Shown piece after piece: positions 1 through 14,900 of a stretch of 64,000 bases of DNA. A program made the position numbers and the translations under genes. The DNA lies in assembly GCF_929443795.1 (NCBI RefSeq), contig NC_064919.1:75899386-75963385 (forward strand), written 5' to 3'. This stretch comes from Astur gentilis (lineage: Eukaryota; Chordata; Aves; Accipitriformes; Accipitridae). The notes beneath the pieces were generated by a model that did no database searches, was not told the DNA's origin, and worked only from the letters and a program-made list of their open reading frames with translations. The stretch's first letter is position 1. The number at the start of each line of letters is the position of its first letter.

Positions 1-439
1 AACGGTTTAATAGAACAGAAGAGAAGAAACTAATAATGATAATGATAACACTAATAAAATGACAACAGTAATAAGGATTGGAATGTACAAATGATGCGCA
101 GGGCAATTGCTCACCACCCGCCGACTGACACCCCGCCAGTCCCCGAGCGGCGATTCACTGCCCCCCACTTCCCAGTTCCTATACTAGATGGGACGTCCCA
201 TGGTATGGAATACACCGTTGGCCAGTTTGGGTCAGGTGTCTTGGTTGTGTCCTGTGCCAACTTCTTGTGCCCTGGCTGGGCATGAGAAGCTGAAAAATCC
301 TTGACTATAGTCTAAACACTACTGAGCAACAACTGAAAACATCAGTGTTGTCAACATTCTTTGCATGCTGAACTCAAAACATAGCACTGTACCAGCTACT
401 AGGAAGACAGTTAACTCTATACCAGCTGAAACCAGGACA
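1..439 (-). mobile_element. Partial avian ERV solo LTR, cut by the window edge
   Basis: It is collinear with bases 15678-16138 of this window apart from small gaps, including about 16 bases missing near 271. It ends ...CCAGGACA at 439. Orientation is inferred from the second copy (ATTAAA signal on the minus strand). No internal viral genes are seen next to it. Bases 440-769 directly beyond its end are CR1. Confidence 0.85.
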
Positions 440-769
440 CCCCTTCAGGCAGTTGTAGAGAGCGATCAGGTCTCCCCTCAGCCTCCTCTTCTCCAGGCTA
501 AACAGCCCCAGCTCCCTCAGCCGCTCCTCACAAGACTTGTGCTCCAGGCCCCTCACCAGCTTGGTTGCCCTTCTCTGGACACGCTCCAGCACCTCCATGT
601 CTTTCCCGTAGTGAGGGGCCCAAAACTGAACCCAGGACTCGAGGTGCGGCCTCACCAGTGCCCAGTGCAGGGGGACGACCACCTCCCTGCTCCTGCTGGC
701 CACACCATTTCTGATACAGGCCAGGATGCTATTGGTAGGTGTGCCTCTTGTGATCCTAGATGACCACAA
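440..769 (-). mobile_element. CR1 LINE fragment, end of the ORF2 reverse transcriptase
   Basis: On the minus strand it encodes a CR1-type tail: RSREVVVPLHWALVRPHLES, then a block ending ELGLFSLEKRRLRGDLIALY. It is 5' truncated near 769 and its 3' end is missing because the LTR abuts it at 439/440. The minus-strand frame is open over most of its length but is only a fragment. Confidence 0.9.
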
Positions 770-2771
770 TGATCTCTTTGACCCTAATCTCTACCAATTT
801 ATCACAACCAGTACATAAATAAACCTCTTTTGAATAATAGTTATTCCTTCTGGGGCAAATTCAAGTTTAGCAAACTGTAGTAAAAATGCTATGTTAGTCA
901 GTTACCATCAAAGCAGTGAAAAGAACAAAGAAGCTATTTTAAAAAAAATCATAATATGTCAGAAGAAAAAAAAAAAGAGGTATGTTATTTCATGCTTTTC
1001 TAAGCCATTCTGTTAGCTGCTTTTGCAGCTTGTTTCAACTTACATATCGATGAACAGACATTGTAAAGATATTTTATCATGTTTTTAAAGATTGCATGAA
1101 ATTCTGCGGCCCCAATACTTTGACTATAACTCAAAAATATTAAAATATTTGTAACTGCTTTGTCCAAGAAGAAGAGCAGATGGAGATGTTACAGAAAAAA
1201 ATAATGACATCTGCATGATACCTAAGGTCAACTTAAAGCAAATGATCAAATCTAGAAGTGATAAAAGTACATGTGACAAGTAGTATTACTCAGTTACCAC
1301 CCTATGGCTGTATCCTAGGGAATTATTCTGTTACAGGAGCACTACACTGCATTCGGCATGAAATCAAGGTTGATACTTCAGTTACAGACACATTAGTGGA
1401 CACTTCATCTTCTACCATGAGGAATACACAGCTGAGTTCTGGCTGCAGTTCTGTCAATTCATAGTTTTGTGACTTCAGGTAAGTCATCTAGTACCAGGTC
1501 TGAACAAAAATTTAGTTCCAAGAAGCAAACCACAAACTCCAACCTAGTCACTTAGCATACAATAGGTGACAGCTGCTGATTTTTTATCACAAAGCTTTTC
1601 CAGAAATCTGAAAACTTGCTACTCTCTTGGCTGGACTGAGATGCTAAGCACACACCTAAGGCCCCCTGGGGCTCACAAATTAGGTATCCATGTGGCTAAG
1701 TATTTGCAGGGCTATACTTGTTCACTGTACTATGAGCAGAATCAACCAGAGAGAGAGCACTGACTGCAGTGCAAATAAAATGTCCTTCATGTCAAAGAAA
1801 AAAAGTCAGCTGCTTTATGCATAGTAACTCTGCAGTTACAGCTTTCTCACTTGGAGTACCTGAATTTCAGGCTATCCTCACACCCACAGGGCTTAAGCCC
1901 CTCTCTTGCTATGTGGAATGTCTTTACAAAAGATACAACGTTTAGGCTGCTAGCCTTGCTTCCTGCTGGAGCTATGACATTTTGCAGAAAGAAGTGGAAG
2001 TTACTTAAACCACTACCTGCTCAAGGAAGTATTTATGAAAAAATGTATAAACAGCATTGCATGGCAGAATTCCTTCCAACAGACTGCCTGAATTGCTAGG
2101 CTAAAAAGATAGAGGTTTTTAGGTCTGTTTCTCTTTTGCAAAAAAAATTTGTATTCTCACCTGGTTGGGCAGATTCTTGCCAGGCCTATGAACAAGATCT
2201 ACCTCAGTGGCAATCTGCTCTTTCTTAGGACTACATATGCCATTAGATTTTATGTTCTTTATTTACACCACATTACAGTTATATATAAAAATGATGGACC
2301 TGGATAGATGCATGCTACTATATGGTTGATAAATTCATTCCAAAATATCTTGGGGTATTGGATAATTTATCCATTCTATTCCAGTACTTTTATTTTAATA
2401 TTTGAAATATTTTGAATTATGGCTGGCAAGTAGGCAGAATTTAATGGAATTTTATTTAATCTGATAAACTAGATCTAACTGTTCAATTCCAAAACAGCAC
2501 ATGGAGAAAAATTAATACTTACTTCCTAGGTTCTGTTTAGAACATTTATTACTACATAATAATAACGACAACACATATGATTAAATAAGTGCAATTGCCA
2601 ATCAAAAGCCTCTGCACTACCAGCTTTTCACATTGATATGTCACACTTGATGTCTCAAAAGAGAAATTAAATCCAAATTAAATGTCTTGCCTTACTCTTT
2701 TCTGTATTACTGACATATTTACATTTCACTAATTTCAAGCACTGCTAAAACAAATTCTGCATTTCAAATAC

Positions 2772-2937
2772 CTTTCTTTTTAGTAGCTGATTTTGGAGAA
2801 AGCTTTTTGGTATCTTTGGCATCTTTCCCAGCAGCTTTGCCTGGCAGTGTCTGTGAAGATTTCAGATCTTCTTTCAGTTCTAGCTGCTGATGTTCTTTTT
2901 CTTCCTCCATTTCTTTAGACTGTATTTCAGCTGTTAC
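2772..2937 (-). CDS. SPEF2: SPEF2 exon 25 (residues 1196-1250), last exon in window
   Basis: It starts VTAEIQ, contains MEEEKEHQQLELKEDL, and ends in a very Lys-rich tail, like the mammalian segment after exon 24. Acceptor GTGTCAAG|GTA, donor AAGAAAG|GTATTT, exit phase 1. The next exon was not found between 770 and 2771, which is AT-rich and featureless, so it should lie left of the window. Intron 24 (2938-3728) is featureless. Confidence 0.93.
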
Positions 2938-5900
2938 CTTGACACCATAGTCACACATAGCAAAGTACATAGTATCAACACAGTACAACTACTGTTTTAA
3001 ATAGCCTATACTTGCTGAAAGTAGGTGCTGAAACTTAAATAAAACAAAGGAGATATTTTAACTGATAAAATTTATTACATTTTGATTATTTATCAAAAAT
3101 AAAATTCTACAGCAAAAATGGAAGACAGAGAGAGAGCAGTTTTAATTCTTGTAACCCATTACCTTTAGTCTAGGAAAAAGTGAGAAATATAAGAATCAAC
3201 AGTATGGAAAGCAAGGCTACAGTTATACTGCAAGGGTGCAGAAATTAACTTAATTTAAAATTAACAAAGAGAGAAGAAAAAGTGAACTGAGAAACCAACC
3301 ATTTGAAAAGCCCACCTAATTTACTTTTAGCTATATATGAAGAAGAAAGTAATCATAGCTTTTTAAGTTGTGCAAGGTTTGAGTAAACATTGCATCACAG
3401 GATAAAACTTGTCCCCATTCTCATGCTTCTATTGAGGGATAAGGGAAGAGTTTATCACAGAAGAAGTAGATATATAGAGTCAACATTCAAATTATTTCTC
3501 TCAGTAATGGAATGAAAGGGTCAGTTATAAATATGGAGGTGCTGATAATACAGAGATTCCAACATTTTCCTCATAGAAATACAAACCTGTTCAGTGGAAA
3601 TATCAGTGGTGGAGCAAGAGGCATGAAATTGAGATACAGTGTGTAGACTGTGTGTTTAGGCTGCCTACTGAACGGGAAACTTTGGCTGTCTGATCCAGAA
3701 ATGTTGAAGTAAATAAAACATTCCTTACCATATCTGATACTGCTGTTACTGCTGTTTGCCATGTATCAGTAATAAGATTTTCATCTTTCCCCAGAGTGGC
3801 CACTCCATTTTCAGAATTCTCATCCTTAGTACTCTTCTGTAGAGTTCCCTTGCTTTTTGACTTGGTAATATTTATTTCTGGTGAAGGCAGTTTCCAAGAA
3901 ACTAGAGGAATCCTTAAAAATAAAATATAAGGCATAATTCACACTCCTCTTTATAAAAAGTGTTAATTTGTAACTACATTGGAGAATATGCTAAGAGAAT
4001 GAGAATACTATTTTCAAAATTTGCCATAGCAACAGAAAAGGGATGAACTTTCCTTATGACCAAAAGTGGTGTAAGACAAGAAAACTGTCTAGTTTAACTA
4101 CCAAAGCTAAGGAATAATAATAGATGGTTAAAACTATATCAAATTACTGCGTAATCTGCTGATATATTCCACAAGGGCTAGAAGCACAGACTCATTACTC
4201 GGATAGTTTCTAAATTAACTGTAAGTATTTTAGAAGAGCAAGTGTCATTATTGACAGCATTTTTGATATTGTGAACTATTTGGTGGTATCCCTTACTTTT
4301 TAATATGGCATTCAGTTTTGTGCATCTTTGTAGGCAACCTTGATTTATATTTGTCATTAGATAACTGATTTAATTATGTCTGTTGGTGCAAATTTTAAAC
4401 CTGTTAATGTTCCATAATAACATTTACGTTAGTTATGTGAGGATTGTGCTGGAAACTGTCAGCAATCCAGAGGGAAGTAGGAAACATTTCTATAGCAGAT
4501 TTCTCTCAAATGCAGATTTTAAAATGTTTTATAATTCAGAGATGCATTAGTGAAAATTATATAGGTAAATCAGTAAAGAATCAGGGAAAAATTAAACCTA
4601 TAACATGATTCAAGATTCATAATTTGACTATAATCCCTAGTTAAAAATTCTTATTTCCCCATCCTTTGAAATATACACACATCCATTTCCACATACACCC
4701 ACAAAGCTATCAGTGCATTGTATTTGTTGATATTTGTATAATTCAATAATGCATTTCTACCTTCTTGATTTGTTTTGATCTTCTTTCCACTCTACATCAA
4801 AAATATCTAACAATGGGATTCTAGTAAAATCTTGAATGTCATCTGTTGGGATTTTTCCTTCCATTGCCCTATAATAGTCATGAAGAAGTCTCTTTGTATC
4901 TTGGAAACGATCCACTTCAGCCTCAAGAAGAAAGGATAGAAAGATTGCAATTCAAAACAAGACAAAACAAATTTCTGATACATTTTTAAATACATGATAG
5001 CAGAAGCAATTCTAAAACCTAAGTGTCTGAGGGAGAGCAAGAAACATAACCATATTTGTTTGAAAATTTATAGTGTATTCAATGCATACTTCTATTTGCA
5101 CCTATAGTGTCTTCACACTGGTATTTCTAAGGATTAAGAAAAATCTTTGTTGTTAGAGAAGTAAAAATTATTTACAATAAATAATGTTTGATTCATTAAA
5201 TTTAATTACAATATATTTTGATATATATATGTATTTCTATAGTAGCAAGTATACTAGTACCAACAAATTATAGGGACCTTTTTGTTCAAAAGAAAAAAAA
5301 TCCTTAATAGCATAAAATAAAAATGATTAAGTGATGGAGAAAATATTAAAAGCCATACTTTTTTTCTGGAACAAAGAAATCAACAGTCTTTACACACCTA
5401 AGTGTCTTGAAGAACTTTTAGTGTGAATCATCTTGGAAGAAATCAAGTAAGATTCAAAAAACATTCAACACCTGTCATGTTTTGATTTATTGATACAGTA
5501 TGGTCTTAGTTTCTAACTGACAAAACAGTACAAAATATTCATGGGAAAATGCACAAAACCACATTCGCAAAACAAAGGATAAAGCCTTTGTGGTGTAAAC
5601 CAGCACTTATCCATAAGTTAAGGAGAAAATACATTCTAGTATAACAGTGTATACCCAGAAAGGTGAAAAGAAATCTGATAAAAGGCATTTATACAAATCT
5701 ATGTGTTTATACAGTAACAGAACCACCTGGGGAATACATGTAACTTCCCACAGAAAAAACCACAGACAGAGAGCTCAGGACCAAAGAAGCCTATTTTTGG
5801 CTGCTTCTCAAACAAAGCCATAATATAAAGATATAGTTATTATATTTATAGTTCTGTAGTTCTAGCATTAATAATTCATTTATTATGGGGAGTATATACT

Positions 5901-8900
5901 AAGTAAAGAAAGTAAAAATGGTTTACTTTGCATTTTTCTTTAGGAAAAAAAAGTGCTTATACATGGTTAATACATGCATTTGTAATTTTAAATAGCTATT
6001 TTGCATATCCACACATGACATATCAAATTAGATTCAGAGTGAATCTCCACTGGACTGCATCATACATATCCATGAAATTCTGCTAGAAGAGAATTAGGAT
6101 TGCAAAGTTATACATGAATATAAAGGAGAAAAATAAAAGATTTAAGGTCAGCAATATTACTTAAATTTGGCTCTCAGGCATATAAGTCAAGATATATTTT
6201 TTAAATACTCAGTCCTAAAAATATCCTAATTACCAGATGAATGTGGTTCAGTTAGTCAGCAGTTATTTCATATTTCAACCTCTCTCTTTAGTCAGTGGCC
6301 TTAAGTCTTTATTTAGGGCATTATTTAGACTTTTTGAAAACAGAGTTAATAATTTCCTTACTATAGCAACTGACTACTTCACAAACCTTACATAAATTAC
6401 CACAACACTCATATGAAATAAAAGAGTGGTTCCCTTGTTTATTAAACGCATGAAAATAACACAGAGGATTAAAGGGGAGGAAGCCCACCTTAAGCTGCTT
6501 AGGCCCAATTTTTCAGCCAAATTAGCATCACACTGCACATGTTTAAAAAGCACTGGTTTCATTGTCTTCTTTAAAGTTGCCAAAACTTTCACAGAGTGGT
6601 CACTCAGTTTACATAAAAGCCTGTCTAGTCTAGTCTATCCCAGTCCAGTCCAGCCCTAAACCAAATTTATGCACCTAGAACAGGAGTCACAGGGAAATCT
6701 TACTTTACTAAAGTAATTAATAATCAGACTTAATGAGAGGAAAGGCTTAATGTGGCGGAGGGGAGAGCCAACTAACTGAAGGTCTCTTCAAAACTTTAAA
6801 GTTAGATGTGTGAAAGGTGGGTTATATTTGAATGGATTTTCTCAAAAGCTACCAATGACATCACATTCTCACAAACATTCATTGCAATTTTTTTTTTCAG
6901 TCGGTACATAAAATCTCAAGCCACATTGGTGAAGTTACAACTGAAATAATTTTTTGATATGGGAAATACAGGACAACATTAACAGCAAGTTGGTCTACAA
7001 CAGCAGTGAATTATGTCATTTGTAAATTAAGAGCAGATGTTGATATGATCACAGAAGGATAAACAGCTCTAACATTTCTGTTACAAAACTCAGATGATTC
7101 ACTACTGATAAAATTGCAAAAAGTAGCACTATACACTGCAGATTGAAAGTTTGGTGGTTGGACAATAACAATGGTATTTTTCTTAACCTTTTCTGCCTGC
7201 CAGTTAAATGTATGGAATGTCATCTGCTTTTTGTCTCTTAACTTTCTGGATAAATGAAGAAGAGGCATGAAAATTTGCTTATCTAATTCTCAATCACTCA
7301 ATTATTTGGAGCCAACTATACGAAATTCTTCTGAGGCTTACTGTCCTCCAAATCTAACTCATTGTCCCCTTTCATTGCAGACTCCATAGTGGATCCATAC
7401 CTGCATAAGTGAAAAGAAATGGTTCATAGCAATCCCCCTATGATCTGGTAGCCAGCCATCATTCATGATATCAGTACGTTCCTGCTCTGCTTCTTCCCTT
7501 CTGTTATCACAGATATCCCAGAGAAGATCTCTTAAGTCCTAAAACACAAAATCAAAAATGAGAAATAACTATGAATGAAAACTTAAATACCCTTTTTATT
7601 ATTAAAAATTGTGGGGCTTTGCCTGTGCATAGGGCATCTTCCCATTTGGGGCTTTTTCTTTATTGTTATAGATGTCAAAGCCTGGTCAAGAAGTCATATG
7701 CTTACAGACAGCTGAAACAAATTAGCTTTACAAATGTGCCAGAGAAAAGAATACAAAGGTGTGAGATGAATGTGTAGGCTGCCTTGCATTCCTCAGGCAG
7801 AGAAGACCTATCTAAGCTAGACAAAAATGTAAAACTATGAATAGGTAAGCTCCCAACTGCACCAATAGCTTTCCACTAGAATGGTTTGCTAATACACTTA
7901 CAAGAAGAATAAGGGGATGTGCAATATGAAAAATTCTGAGAAAATTGTGTCAACGCTCAAGTATTCTTCCAATTTGGACAGCTCCATGACATTTTTCTTT
8001 AACTTTCTTTATAACTAAGTGCTCTTCACCTAGTTACGATATCTAATAACAGGACTATGTGGCTCACTGACAGCACTGAAGACATACTAAGCATACAACA
8101 TGCATGCAAACCCTCTGCTCTCCATTGCCATCTCTGCATGGAAATTGTGAGACAGACCTCTAAATAATAAGAGGTGATGGGAAGAGAAGAGTGCTGTTAA
8201 ATGCAGTGCTAAGGTAGGCTAAGATGAGCTGTCTCTTGGGCTCCAAGCAGTTCTACAACACCTGACCTGTTTTGGGGTCAAGAGAAAACATGTTCCACAC
8301 TACTAGCCCTGCAACAAGTTTAGAATTCAGGTGGTAAGTGATTCCTTATTCACCAGGTCTTGGTCTCAGCCTAATATGTCAGATCTTATTTCTCTCCCTT
8401 GTCCAAAGACTTCAGACAAATCCATTTGTCCTCTGTTAGACAAAAGGCACAGGGAAGCTGACAAATGAGTAGTCCTTGGGCTAAATAACACATCGGTGAA
8501 GGTAGCCAAGGTGAAGGCTATTGGATAGTCATGGCTGTCCATATTGTAGCATATACACGTAAGGATATGCTATGAATAAAAAAGATAGAAGCATACAACT
8601 TATCTGTTTTGCAGTGGTGAGTCAACCTTGGCTGGCTGACAGGTGTCCACCAAGCTACTCTATCACTCCCCCTCCTCACAGGACAGAGGGAGAAAATATG
8701 ATCGAAAAGTTCGTAGGTCAGGATGATGAGGGAGAGATCACTTCCCCATTACGGTCATGTGCAAAACAGACTTGACTTCGGGGAATTAATTTAGTTTATT
8801 GCCAATTAGTCACAGAGCAGAACAGTGTGAAATAGAACAAAACTAAAAACACATTTCCCCCACCCCTTCTTCTTCCCAGGCCCCACTTCATTCCTGACTC

Positions 8901-11900
8901 TTCTGCCTCCTGTCCCCAAGTGGTGCATGGAAGAGGGGAATGGGAGGGTTGTGGTGAGTTCTTTATGCATTGTCTCTGCCACTCCTTCCTCCTCATACTC
9001 TTCCCCTGCTCCAGTGTGGGGGGTCCCTCTCATGGATACAGTCCTTCATGAACTTCTCCAACATGGGTCTTTCCCATGGACTGCAGTTCTTCAAGAACTG
9101 CTCCAGCATTGGTCCCTTTGTCTGTCTGCAGTACTCCAGGATCGTACTGCTCCAGCATGGGTCCCCCATGGGCCACAGGTCCTGCCAGAACACCTGCTCC
9201 TGCATGATGATGATTTTTAAGTCCTCTACTTCATTCTATTGAAATAATGCTATACAAAAGGAGGTCCGATGCTTTTTCCATCTCAGTGAATTCATCCATG
9301 ATTCCACCAATGTTCCCTTCAACTAACAATGTTGCTAGCACTTTTTTTTCCTTTTCTTGGAGCATTTCCTGATACGATTTCAACTAAAAACCTGTTTTCA
9401 ACTAAAAGTCTGTTCTGAAATATGAATCTAATAAATTCAAAGACAGCTCCACTTCCTGCCTATGTTAAACTTGTTAGGACCTTTAGTCCTATGGATTTTT
9501 GTGAAAAAGAACTCTCAGGACATGTATGACCTAGCAAAGCTCTACCTGAATCAAAACATTACAAAGAAATTCTCTGTACTTTGTATGAATCAGTTTTAGA
9601 AAACATATATTACCATATATCATTTATGGAAAAACTAACTGACTGCCAAGATTTGTTAGAATGTGATAGAAATGCCCAAACTTGTGAGTAAAATCTCTGA
9701 AAACCATAAAACATTAAAAAAAAAAGAACGCAGACAAATATTTATTTTACAGTGTGCCAGAATACCACAGTATAACCTAAAAAAAGAAGCAAAACATAAG
9801 AAAGATATGGCCAAACCCCAGAGAAATAGCTGTGAAGCACACTTTATGTGCAAGAGGAAGTGAATTAGTTTAAGAGGAGTGGTAAAAAGGAAAAAGATGT
9901 AAATAATATCATTCATGTTACATCGAGCTTGTATACAGTGAAATAAGACTTTAGGGTATATTATAACATTTGCCATTTACTTACAGTAACTCTTTGGTGT
10001 AGTTCTGCTTTTGTTTCCTCATCTTCTCGCAGGTCATCAGCAATTGAATTATAATCTGATTGCCACTGAGATACAAACTCCTGCTTAAGGTCTGGATGCT
10101 TCAAATAATCTTGGAATTTTTTTCTGTAAATTGTGGTAAAAATAATTTTGGTGTTAAAGGCATTTAGAATGCCACATAAAAAATATAAAATACTAATATT
10201 AATGTAATAAGCCACTGTTTCTACTCACCTAATGTCTGCTAAGTAATAAATCACAGAGTGCTGTTCATCCCTTAGACATCTAAGTATAGTTTTGATGGTA
10301 TTCATATATGCATGTTCTACCATTTCCCAGTAAGGTACTAAAAAATCAGGTATTTCCTGTGAATTTTTGAAAACATCAAAATTAATTGATATATTTCTTG
10401 GTAACCCATTTAGCTATAGCATTAGCAAATATAAGAAAGATTATTTCATTAAATCATATTACTGATATTTTTTAATGTATATTTATTTTGCTTTACAACT
10501 ATTTACAACTGATCGTAGACACTGTACCAACATATAGTTTATCATGTACATTTCTTTGGAAAAAAGTGGCAGTACTCAAAATGAATGGGAAATTCCAGCA
10601 ATTCTTCCAATATCTGTGGGTTTGGTTATACTCATTAACTATGTGAAGATTAGTTTCGTTTAGATAAGTACTAAGCAAGTACTTAAGTATCAAAATTTGG
10701 TGGTACACAACTGTTAAAGCTGGTAAAAATCTAATCTGATCATATAGTATTGCAAATGTGACATTTGACTGACTGACTGTCATGAAGAGCAAAATAAGGC
10801 CCGTGGCCATAGGAAACCCAGCATATGCGAACTAATGGCAGTCATGAAGGCAAAACTGGTAAATATTAGGAAAAGAATTACAGAACAAAATACAAAGTAT
10901 CATTATGCACCTTTCAAATCTACATCTCAAATACTCTACACAGTCCCAGCTCCTGATCTCAAAAAATTTACAGTAGAACTAGAGCAGGTAGACAGAAGGG
11001 CAAGAATCATGACTGAATATATGAACTGCTCCACAGGAGGAGAGTTAAACAGATTATGACTGCATTGGAGAAGCAAAGCAACACTGAGCAAAATGAAGAT
11101 GTAACAGACACCTGCCACATCTTAAATACCTTCAGAGGATGATTATAGAATTATTATTCATTGTATCTCACAATAAAGAACAAGGGTCATCAAATCACCC
11201 AAGCAAACAACAGGTTTAAAGCAAAGAGGCAGAAATATTTTTTTGGAATGAGTGTAATAATACAGGCTATATCATGGAGTCTAAAAAGTAAATTGCTTCA
11301 AAAAGAGGAACGAGACATAATCACAGAAGAAAAGTCTATTGAGAGCTACTAAACGCAAAGATGCAGATATAAAGCCATCTCAGGAAACCCCTAATTTTCA
11401 GATCATTGGAAACTAGGAAGATGTCCTCAGGGAAAACATGTTAGAAAAAAGTATCCTAGGAGAATGATCAATGCACACTCTCCCCATTCTTACATTCTTT
11501 CTATGAGATCCACAACTGGCCCTTGTCAGAGACAGGAAACTGACCTAGTAAGTCTATGCCAGCATTTCATAATATTAAAAAGTATTATTATTTTGGAATC
11601 CATGTGCTATTGTTCATCATCATTGTGAAAAATATAGAAAAAAACAATGATCAAAATATTAAAGTGTGTGTCTTTAATTTATATATTTTAATAGCAACTG
11701 TTATTTATATTTTTAAATATTTCTAATACAGTACCAGTGCATCTTTCATTGAAAAATACTGAAGAAAACAACATGCAATGAGACAAAAGGTTTAGGTAGA
11801 ATATGCATAAAGTACTAAGAAAAATATGTACTTTGATATCTGAGAATTTTAATCATGAATGCATGTACCTTGGGAAGTGGTTCATCTACATAAATCCATT

Positions 11901-14900
11901 CATCTGATCCTGGATCAATTGGCGGTGGTGCCACAGGAATGGGAGGAAGCAGATCTTGATGTGTAACTGGTAAAAGCTTTTTTCCTGAAGATATTTCTTG
12001 AGCAGACCCTTCTATATGAACATACAATTAGTACCTTCAAACATATTTTAAGTATCAATAAACAGAATTAAACATCTATGCTACTCTGCAACTTCAAAAT
12101 AATGGAACCGATTCAATATTTCATTACTCAGGCGTCGTTCATCAAAAACCATACTCATCAAATCAGTGATGCCATAGTTCTAAAATCACCTTCCATTTAA
12201 GCTTATATTTCGCAGGACTGATACTTTTCTAAAACCATCACTGTGAGAAAAACAGGAAGATAATGAATTAGTATGTATGCATATGAAACAAATTCTTTAC
12301 CAGGTAAACCAAGGCCAGTGGTGTTGATACAATTCTGAGATTCATTACAACTATCATTATTTCAAGGACTCCCTGCTTTATTAAATAACAGTTGGAAACA
12401 CTTACAGCTTCCATGTTAGACTTAGGAAAGAGTGAATCAAGAAAAACAAACACTGAAGATGGAACAAACAGATAAATTGAGCTAAATTTGGCCTAATTTG
12501 GGAAATGCACCTTACCCTGAGAAGAAGCTGAGAAGTATGAAAGACGATGGATAGGAAAAAAGAAAGAGACAGAAAAGATCATGTGTAGAAAAAGAAACAA
12601 GTGAAAAACTAACCTGCTAACCTATAGTATAGCAAAATAATTCTGCATGTAGTTAGCAGCTTCAGAGCATGATTCAACCCTAGGATCTGAACTGACCTCT
12701 GGAAAGATATCAGCATCTCCTCAGTGACCACAGAAGGATCCTACAACAACTAAATCTTTAAGTTAACATTAATTAACTGCTCAGAATCATGTGACTGAAT
12801 TCTGGCCAGTTTTGCTGTGGATTTGAAAATATTCAAAGAAAATAAATAGGCTTGCAGTAAACCACTGTTGTAACAGTCTTGTCTTTTTGTTTGAAAGAAG
12901 CTTAATATTTAAAGAATAGATGTGTTTTGTTTTACTTTAAGTGTGACAAATCTGTCTCTGAAAAACACCGTCTTGCTGGGTGCTTCAATGGAAAAACTGC
13001 TATCATTCTCCTGATTTAAATTTATTAAAAGAACAAAACTCTTGGCCACATAAAATATTCCAACTACTTCAGCTTCTGCTAAATATTTTGAGAACGAGAA
13101 TCTGTATTTAGCTTTACCATGTCACTCCCAGAATGCTACTGATGTCTGACTCATTAATATACATTCTCATACCTCTGTTCTGCTTATATAAACTTAATAG
13201 TGAAGGACAGCTTGGTATCTATCAACATAAATATGAAATTAGTCATTATTAACCAACCACAGGGATTATTCCTCCACAGGGAGTAAATAGTCATTACAGT
13301 ACTTCTACAAGATAGCTAGATTCTAACCAGAAAATCACAAGTCCATTTGCATCAATAGGAATTTTGCCATTAACTCCAGCAGGGCTATGAATTGTATCAA
13401 GGATATAAAAAAATAACAATTCCAACCAGGTGCTTCTTTGAAAATGTTCCATCCAGTTTTCTGTCAGGTGTGATATTTCAAAGAATTTTTCATGAACTGG
13501 AAACCTTGTTCAGGAGTAGAGGTCTAAACTTTTACTGGTAGTGCTTTTCAAGACAATAACTTTTTTTGGGGGGGGGGACGACAGGGACACGGACATAGAA
13601 GACACATCAAGACTTTCTTGTGAAAATTGTGAAGAAAAAACCTGGTTATTCAGAAGTCCTGGTTTACTTGATGCGTCTTTTCCCCTGGATACTTAATCTT
13701 TTTTGCTTTTTAATTTTTTAAATGATTCTTTTCTTTTGGGTAATTAAGAAGAAAAATGGAATAAGCATGCACCAAAACACATGCCAAAATCACTCCAAGT
13801 TATCCATGTTTTTAAGCTGCTGCTGATAAATGAATATATGTTAATAATGGCAAGTTAGTCTTTCTTATACCATTATGCTATCCCACATGGTGAAGATGCT
13901 AGCTGCAATATTTAAACCAGGAAGAAGGACTGAATTTAGTAATCCTTTACTTTATGGAATTTAAATAAATCCAACTGTCACTTTCTTTTAAATATTTTAA
14001 AACTTTTTCTCAAATGATCTTTACAATTATGTGAAATTGGTCCATATCCTCTGAAAAGGTAAAAACACAACAGAAAAGTTCAGAGTTCTGGTGCAGTTAT
14101 CATTAACTTACACATCCCCAAAGTCTTGCAGGGCCAGTGACAACTGATGTTTCCATATAGTTTTATATATTAATTATTAGTGTTAATGATAAAAACAAAG
14201 TCGTTTCTTACTGAACTGTAAAAAGTAAGAATAGGAAAACTTACTTCTATTCTGGTTTTTGGCAATTTCTTCCATTATAATTTCCTTCACTGTTTCACAC
14301 ACAAGACTTTCTTCTGTCTCTGCATTGACTTTAACTAGAGTACTTTGATGGACTGAAAACCATTTCTCTAATTTTGGCCATGTGTCTAGAAAGCTTGAAA
14401 TTCTACAAAAATCATATTAATGCATAAAATTAAAATCTAACTAATGGAAAATCAAACATTTCCCAAAATTAATAAACAAAAGAAAAAGCAAACCATCTAA
14501 TTTAATACTAAAACAAATCCAGGTAATATTCTTTGCAAAATAATACTCCATCCACATCAAACCCTTAATTTTCAACACACGAAAACTTTTAAAATCCTAC
14601 TGTTAACTGGTCTTATATATTTCTTACTCTTTCTTGCCACAAGCTAAACCTACTTTCTTATATCACAACTAAAACAATAATAATCAATAATAAATTGGTC
14701 TGAAATAGTTAATAGTATCAAATATTTAGAAACAAAACTTGTTCTTGATTTTGCTCTTTATGTAAAGTTAAACATCAACTGATTCAGTAAACAATAGAAA
14801 ACTGATTGTTTTTTATAAACGCAAAAGTGGAAGATACCATTTTAGAAAATCTGCAATTGAAATCACGTGCATTTCACTCAAGGCATTCACATGATGTATG

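Noticed and set aside
2161..2210. Possible extra SPEF2 exon on the minus strand ending CAACCAG|GTGAGA
   Set aside because: The donor is perfect, but with phase 1 entry from exon 25 the obvious acceptors lead to stops, the only frame-compatible acceptor has no pyrimidine tract, and the peptide does not resemble SPEF2.
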